Assembly (NCBI GenBank): GCA_019695055.1
Contig: JAIBAT010000129.1
Coordinates: 1-48,099 of the forward strand
Direction of reading: 5' to 3'
Source: Candidatus Sumerlaeaceae bacterium
GTDB taxonomy: Bacteria; Sumerlaeota; Sumerlaeia; Sumerlaeales; Sumerlaeaceae
Length of the DNA stretch: 48,099 bases
Part shown: piece by piece, positions 44,218 to 48,099 of the stretch
How positions within the stretch are numbered: position 1 is the stretch's first letter
Layout: each line of letters starts with the position of its first letter
Made by a program: the position numbers and the translations under genes
The notes under the pieces: model-generated
The model's input: only the letters and a program-made list of their open reading frames with translations
Database searches by the model: none
Told to the model about the DNA's origin: nothing

Positions 44218-44847
44218 CTACTCCAGATTCCGTTCGATGGCGTAGCGGATAAGGTCCGCGGTGTTCTCCAACCCCAGTTTTTCGAGTATTCTGGTCCGGT
44301 AGGTACTGACGGTTTTGACGCTAAGCGACATTTCGTCAGCAATCTGGCTGACGGGCTTCCCCTTGCCGATTTGCACCAAGACCTCATACTCCCGGTCCGA
44401 GAGCAATTCGTGGGGTTCCTTGGTGGAATCCCCGCCGATCTCGACCGCAAGCCGCTCGGCAAGGCTGGCGCTGACATAGCGGCCACCAGCCACAACCTTG
44501 TGGATCGCGTTCACCAGCTCCTCGGGCGCGCTTTCCTTGGTCAGATAGCCCGAGGCGCCGTTCTTCAAAACCCGCACCGCGTACTGATCCTCGGGGTGAA
44601 TGCTTAGCATGAGCACCGGCAGCTTGGGATACTCGTGCTTGATGTCGCGCAGGGCATCGATGCCGCTGCGCCCCGGCATGGTGATATCCAGCAGCACCAC
44701 GTCGAGCTTGTGCTTGCGCACCTGCTCCAAAACCTCGGCCGCATTGGAGGCCTCGGCGACAACCTCCATGCCGGACTGCTCGCTGAGGATCTCCTTCAGC
44801 CCGCGACGAATGACGGGATGGTCGTCGGCAATGAGCAGGCGGATCAT
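44218..44847 (-). CDS. NarL/FixJ-family response regulator
   Basis: A 209-aa DNA-binding regulator. The receiver has acidic residues in IADDHPV, phospho-acceptor Asp54 in VVLLDITMPG and Lys104 in YLTKES. The LuxR-type helix-turn-helix is ELLSDREYEVLVQIGKGKP followed by QIADEMSLSVKTVSTYRTRIL. The ATG at 44847 overlaps the stop of the sensor kinase gene (ATGA), so the pair is co-translated. The targets are unknown. It reads toward tig; the gap of 115 bases between them contains no clear terminator. Confidence 0.95.
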   Translation of the reverse strand: MIRLLIADDHPVIRRGLKEILSEQSGMEVVAEASNAAEVLEQVRKHKLDVVLLDITMPGRSGIDALRDIKHEYPKLPVLMLSIHPEDQYAVRVLKNGASGYLTKESAPEELVNAIHKVVAGGRYVSASLAERLAVEIGGDSTKEPHELLSDREYEVLVQIGKGKPVSQIADEMSLSVKTVSTYRTRILEKLGLENTADLIRYAIERNLE

Positions 44848-46529
44848 GCTTCCTCCTTCGCGCTGACAGGAATGCGTGCCATTACACGCGTGCCGGGTTG
44901 GGCTTCCGATATGTCAAATTCGCCCCCCAGCAACGTTGCACGCTCCTTCATACCCACGACACCCAGCGAGCGCGTTCCGGCCAGCGCATTGGCCGCACCG
45001 CCGCGTCCATCATCGGTGACCGTCAGTTCCAAGTCCCGGCCTTTTTGCAGTAATGTCACACTCACAGTCGAAGCATGGGCATGGCGTGTGACGTTCGTCA
45101 ACGCTTCCTGCAGGATTCGGAAAAGGGCCGTTTTGCGGTCCGTATCGATGGCCAATTCCTCGGCTGGCCCGCGAAATTCAGCCGGGACACCGGTGCGCTG
45201 CTCAAACTGCTCCACCAGCCAATGCATGGACGCCACGAGGCCAAGGTCGTCAAGAATCCCGGGCCTCAGGTCCGTGGCGATGCGCCGCACGGTCTGAACG
45301 GCCTCGTCCATGAGCTGGGTTAGTTCCTCCGACTTCTGGTTGATCTTAGGGTCCTGCGCCGGCAGCCGGCGCACCACGCTGTGGAGCACCATCTTGAGCC
45401 CGGTGAGCTGCTGACCCAGTTCGTCATGGATTTCCCGGGCAATGGCTGCGCGCTCGTCTTCACGGGCCTGCTCAAGCCGTCCGGTCAACGCTCGCAACTG
45501 CTCGCGGGACGTCAGCAACTCGCGCTCGGCAAGCCGCCGCTCCGTCACCGCCGACGACAGGAACAACGCGGTCAAAGCGAGCACCGTCAGGTAGAGCTGC
45601 AGCAACAGCAGCCCCATGTCCACTGTCGCAAATGGACCGAACTTATAGGAAAGCCCAAGCGTCGAAATGACCGCCACGATAAAAACCGTGGTTGCCGCCC
45701 CTCGCGGCCCGTATCGCAGTGCTCCCCACACCAGCAGGGGAAACGGCGTGTAAGTAATCGGAAACGCAAAGACCTCCCGGCTAAGCTTCTCCGTCGCAAA
45801 TCCCGCATGGCAGACCACAACGAGTAGCGAAAACAGCAGCGCGGCCTCGCCGATGCGGTTCAATGGCCAGCGGGCTGTAAACGGCCTCTGGTCGGGCACC
45901 AACTGCCATTCCTTCACCTTTGCCGGTTTCACGGCCGAAATGATGGCCGCGAGCCACGTCATCACAAACGGGGCTACCACAAGGTTGCTGATGCCGGTTC
46001 CCACCCAGCGCTTCCACCACAGCACCTCGGCGATTGCCTGCGAGGCAGGCTGCTGCGCCACAAAGAACGGGACCGCCACGGTGGCGTTGATCATTGGCGA
46101 GATCAGCGCACCGTACAAGACCAGCACGGATACATCGTGAACCCGGCTCAGGGAAAAACGGATCTTCCCGAGATACCGCAACATCCAGGCACCGGAGGCG
46201 GCGCCCAATGTGTTGGCGAGGGCAAACCCGAAGCCCAGTGCCAGCGGCACCTCCTGTTGGGCCCGCGCCGGGAAAAGTGGCAGCTTCACAATATACTGCG
46301 TGACCAGCAGCGAGGCCGCGAAGATGGCCGGCCAGCATCGGGTGCCAAAGATGCACAGCCCCGCGAGCGCGACACCCGCCTGCGGCCATACGACGCGGGT
46401 ATCCTCGCGGGAGAAGTCCACCTTTTGCCCCAGCCACCAGGCAACGATGTAGAGTATCGCCAACAGGACAACATTGGCGAGGTACCCTGCGACATCCTGG
46501 CCGGATGGGATTCCCTTTTTCACCTTCAT
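44844..46529 (-). CDS. MASE1-type membrane sensor histidine kinase
   Basis: A 561-aa kinase. The first 330 residues form a MASE1 membrane sensor with about eight helices (VVLLAILYIVAWWLGQKVDF; RVVWPQAGVALAGLCIFG; ALGFGFALANTLGAASGAWM and others). A coiled linker (ERRLAERELLTSREQLRAL) leads to a HisKA_3 dimerisation domain with phospho-His368 (REIHDELGQ). The HATPase_c domain follows (ILQEALTNVTRHAHAS; VTDDGRGGA; SLGVVGMKERATLLGG). Such kinases pair with NarL regulators, as here. The start at 46529 fits a short cytoplasmic N-terminus. The signal it detects is unknown; many MASE1 domains sense unknown envelope cues. Confidence 0.94.
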   Translation of the reverse strand: MKVKKGIPSGQDVAGYLANVVLLAILYIVAWWLGQKVDFSREDTRVVWPQAGVALAGLCIFGTRCWPAIFAASLLVTQYIVKLPLFPARAQQEVPLALGFGFALANTLGAASGAWMLRYLGKIRFSLSRVHDVSVLVLYGALISPMINATVAVPFFVAQQPASQAIAEVLWWKRWVGTGISNLVVAPFVMTWLAAIISAVKPAKVKEWQLVPDQRPFTARWPLNRIGEAALLFSLLVVVCHAGFATEKLSREVFAFPITYTPFPLLVWGALRYGPRGAATTVFIVAVISTLGLSYKFGPFATVDMGLLLLQLYLTVLALTALFLSSAVTERRLAERELLTSREQLRALTGRLEQAREDERAAIAREIHDELGQQLTGLKMVLHSVVRRLPAQDPKINQKSEELTQLMDEAVQTVRRIATDLRPGILDDLGLVASMHWLVEQFEQRTGVPAEFRGPAEELAIDTDRKTALFRILQEALTNVTRHAHASTVSVTLLQKGRDLELTVTDDGRGGAANALAGTRSLGVVGMKERATLLGGEFDISEAQPGTRVMARIPVSAKEEA

Positions 46530-46588
46530 GCGGGACCTGATTACAGGCGCTCACAGCCTTTGACAAGCCCCACGTTGCGGCCCACCGG

Positions 46589-47929
46589 TTGCCAAATCCT
46601 GCTTGCCTTGTTCCCTTCCTGTTCTCAATCCCTGAAACCCAATTCAGCGTTCCAGAGGAAAGCACCATCGAACTGAGCATCATCATTACGCAGTCCGCCG
46701 CGGGAATCGAAGCCTTGCAGCGCCTGCTGGGCCAGATTCCGCGGGCCTGCGCCCGGCTGCCCGAAGGAACCCGTTGGGAAGTACTGATCTGCAGCCCCAA
46801 TGCGAATCCGGATTCGCTCGCGACCCTGGCGAAGGAATCCGGCGCCACGGCGCTGCCCTATACAGCCGGCTACGGCGCGGCGTTGGCAGCGGCTGTTGCC
46901 GCGGCTCGGGGCCGCTTCATCCTTACGATGCAGCCCGGCCTTGCCCATAGCCCCTTCATCATTCCCAAACTCTATGCCCATCGACACGAGGCCGACGTGA
47001 TCATCGCGTCACGGCTCATCGGGACTGGCTACTCCAAGGTTAATCCGGTCCGCCGCTTCCTCACGTGGCTGGGGAACAAAGTCTTCTCCAGGATCCTTGA
47101 CCTTCCCGTTCGCGACCTCACCTCGGACTACCGCCTCTATAACCGGCGCGTATTTGCCGAGGCACCCGTCGCGAGCAAGGGTTTCGATGCCCTCCTTGAA
47201 ACACTGGTCAAGGCCTACGCCCGCGGATTCCACCTGATGGAAATCCCCTTCCACTACTTCCCGCTGGAACACAGCGTGACCTCGAACTTCCTGCAGGTCG
47301 CCAGCAGCACGTTCCGCGAGCTGTTCGCCCTGTGGCGGCTTCGCAACGGCATCGAGTGCGCCGATTACGACGAGCGTGCCTTCCGGAGCCGTGTCTGGTT
47401 CCAGCGTTCCTGGCAGCGCCGCCGCTACAACGCCCTCGTCCGCATGGCCCGCGAATGCGCCACCATCCTCGATGTCGGCTGCGGCAGCAGCCAGGTCCTC
47501 GAAGGACTCCCGCAGGCCGACGCCTGCGACATCCGCATGAACAAGCTCCGCTACAAGCGCGAACCCGGCCGCCTCATGGTCCACGCCAGCGTCTTCGACC
47601 TCCCCTTCCCCACAAATTCCTACGACGCGGTCATCTTCTCCCAGGTCATCGAGCATCTCCCCCGCGATCCCCGCATCCTGCAGGAAATCATCCGCACCAC
47701 CAAACCCGGCGGATACGTCATCGTCGGCACCCCCGACTACGCCACCTGGTGGACCACCATCGAGCGCATCTACGGTTTCGTCCACCCCGACGGCTACGCC
47801 GACGAGCACATCACCCACTATACCTTCGAGACGCTCAAGCAGGAGGTCGAAAGCTACGGCTGCACCTTCCTCGAGCACGCCTATGTGTGGCACGCAGAAC
47901 TCATCATGAAGTTCCGCAAGAACCCCTGA
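46589..47929 (+). CDS. Fusion of a GT2-like domain (DxD lost) and a SAM methyltransferase
   Basis: Up to 446 aa. Residues about 27-255 look like a dolichol-phosphate-mannose-type GT2 fold (ELSIIIT, ASRLIGTGYSKV, PVRDLTSDYRLYNRRVF). The site that normally reads MDADLxH, holding the metal-binding DxD, is MQPGLAH here. Residues about 292-446 are a class I methyltransferase (ILDVGCGSSQVLE, FDLPFPTNSYDAVIFSQVIEHLP, TKPGGYVIVGTP). Only a TTG at 46589 or non-standard codons (ATC 46667, with GAGGAA upstream) can start the chain, so the N-terminus is uncertain. It may be a cell-envelope sugar-modifying enzyme whose GT half is now a binding domain (inference). Confidence 0.8.
   Translation: MPNPACLVPFLFSIPETQFSVPEESTIELSIIITQSAAGIEALQRLLGQIPRACARLPEGTRWEVLICSPNANPDSLATLAKESGATALPYTAGYGAALAAAVAAARGRFILTMQPGLAHSPFIIPKLYAHRHEADVIIASRLIGTGYSKVNPVRRFLTWLGNKVFSRILDLPVRDLTSDYRLYNRRVFAEAPVASKGFDALLETLVKAYARGFHLMEIPFHYFPLEHSVTSNFLQVASSTFRELFALWRLRNGIECADYDERAFRSRVWFQRSWQRRRYNALVRMARECATILDVGCGSSQVLEGLPQADACDIRMNKLRYKREPGRLMVHASVFDLPFPTNSYDAVIFSQVIEHLPRDPRILQEIIRTTKPGGYVIVGTPDYATWWTTIERIYGFVHPDGYADEHITHYTFETLKQEVESYGCTFLEHAYVWHAELIMKFRKNP
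46623..46660 (+). repeat. Possible degenerate heptad repeat before the GT2 domain
   Basis: The stretch can be read as CTCAATC, CCTGAAA, CCCAATT, CAGCGTT, CCAGAGG. Several heptads resemble those in leuS (CTCAATT, CAGAATT). It is weaker than the two clear copies, and it lies where the translation start is unclear, so it may have displaced the original start. Confidence 0.35.
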
Positions 47930-48099
47930 CGTTTCAAGACCCCGGCCACTCCACGTCCTTCGGCCCCCCGCTCCAGGCACATCCTGTACCGTCCGTCGCA
48001 CCTGCATTTCGGTGCGCGGGGGGGGGGGAGGGGGGGTATCATTTACGTTTTGCGGGTATTTTCCTCCAAGTCCTGGGTTGGGAATCTTCGACGACCCTA
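47930..48099. other. End of window, intergenic, with poly-G tract
   Basis: These 170 bases follow the fusion gene. A run of about 11 G, one A and 7 G lies near 48018-48038 and is the longest homopolymer in the window. No coding sequence is credible; a long antisense ORF ending here is a shadow of the fusion gene. Confidence 0.6.

Noticed and set aside
47009..48007. Minus-strand ORF of 332 codons at the window end
   Set aside because: Antisense to the GT2/methyltransferase gene and starting in a GC-rich spacer; Gly/Val/Ala-rich without motifs.

Overview
This window is a 48 kb, GC-rich (about 60 percent), gene-dense bacterial chromosome segment. Several traits point to an environmental bacterium of the PVC group or a nearby lineage (Verrucomicrobiota, Planctomycetota, Hydrogenedentota or Sumerlaeota). 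These are an ECF sigma factor of the 'TTHWS' type followed by a zinc-ribbon Ser/Thr kinase, a pseudopilin with the 'EAQTRSK' style N-terminus, stand-alone CcsA-type cytochrome c assembly, and several families of GC-rich palindromic repeats. This is an impression from gene content; the phylum cannot be fixed by eye. I see no tRNA, rRNA or CRISPR array and no prophage. The only mobile-element protein is one REP-associated tyrosine transposase.

Left part (1-13.8 kb): a 3'-truncated uvrA (minus) diverges from an ECF sigma factor/Ser-Thr kinase pair (plus). Then come acpS, a pseudopilin, and a minus-strand operon of a polyol dehydrogenase with a sorbitol/mannitol-type ABC transporter (smoEFG-like, no ATPase gene nearby). 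A YHYH-domain secreted protein and a small STAS/YjbQ operon follow.

Middle (14-32 kb): ccsA with a large periplasmic N-domain; an exported His/Pro-rich protein with a pseudopilin-like tail; a membrane-anchored ECF sigma factor; an NtrC-type two-component pair; and the infC-rpmI-rplT translation operon. infC very probably starts at a rare ATT codon, behind a leader with a terminator hairpin. After this come a methyltransferase, a DoxX-like protein, a thioredoxin-fold protein, leuS, a UDP-galactopyranose mutase of the eukaryotic type, and a tiny cysteine-rich exported protein.

Right part (32-48 kb): a GH57 alpha-glucan branching enzyme; a RAYT transposase flanked by an inverted pair of composite REP elements; a trans-sulfuration PLP enzyme; a secreted endonuclease I; a metallophosphoesterase/PQQ-propeller fusion; rarA; trigger factor; a NarL-type two-component pair with a MASE1 sensor; and a GT2/methyltransferase fusion whose metal-binding DxD motif is missing.

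The most notable signals are: (1) 7-nt tandem repeats of one family inserted in frame inside two essential or regulatory proteins (NtrC-like regulator, LeuS), with a possible third copy at the start of the glycosyltransferase gene; (2) three palindromic repeat families, some overlapping coding ends or a signal peptide; (3) the eukaryote-type UGM; (4) the sigma factor/kinase pair; (5) the infC leader and ATT start.
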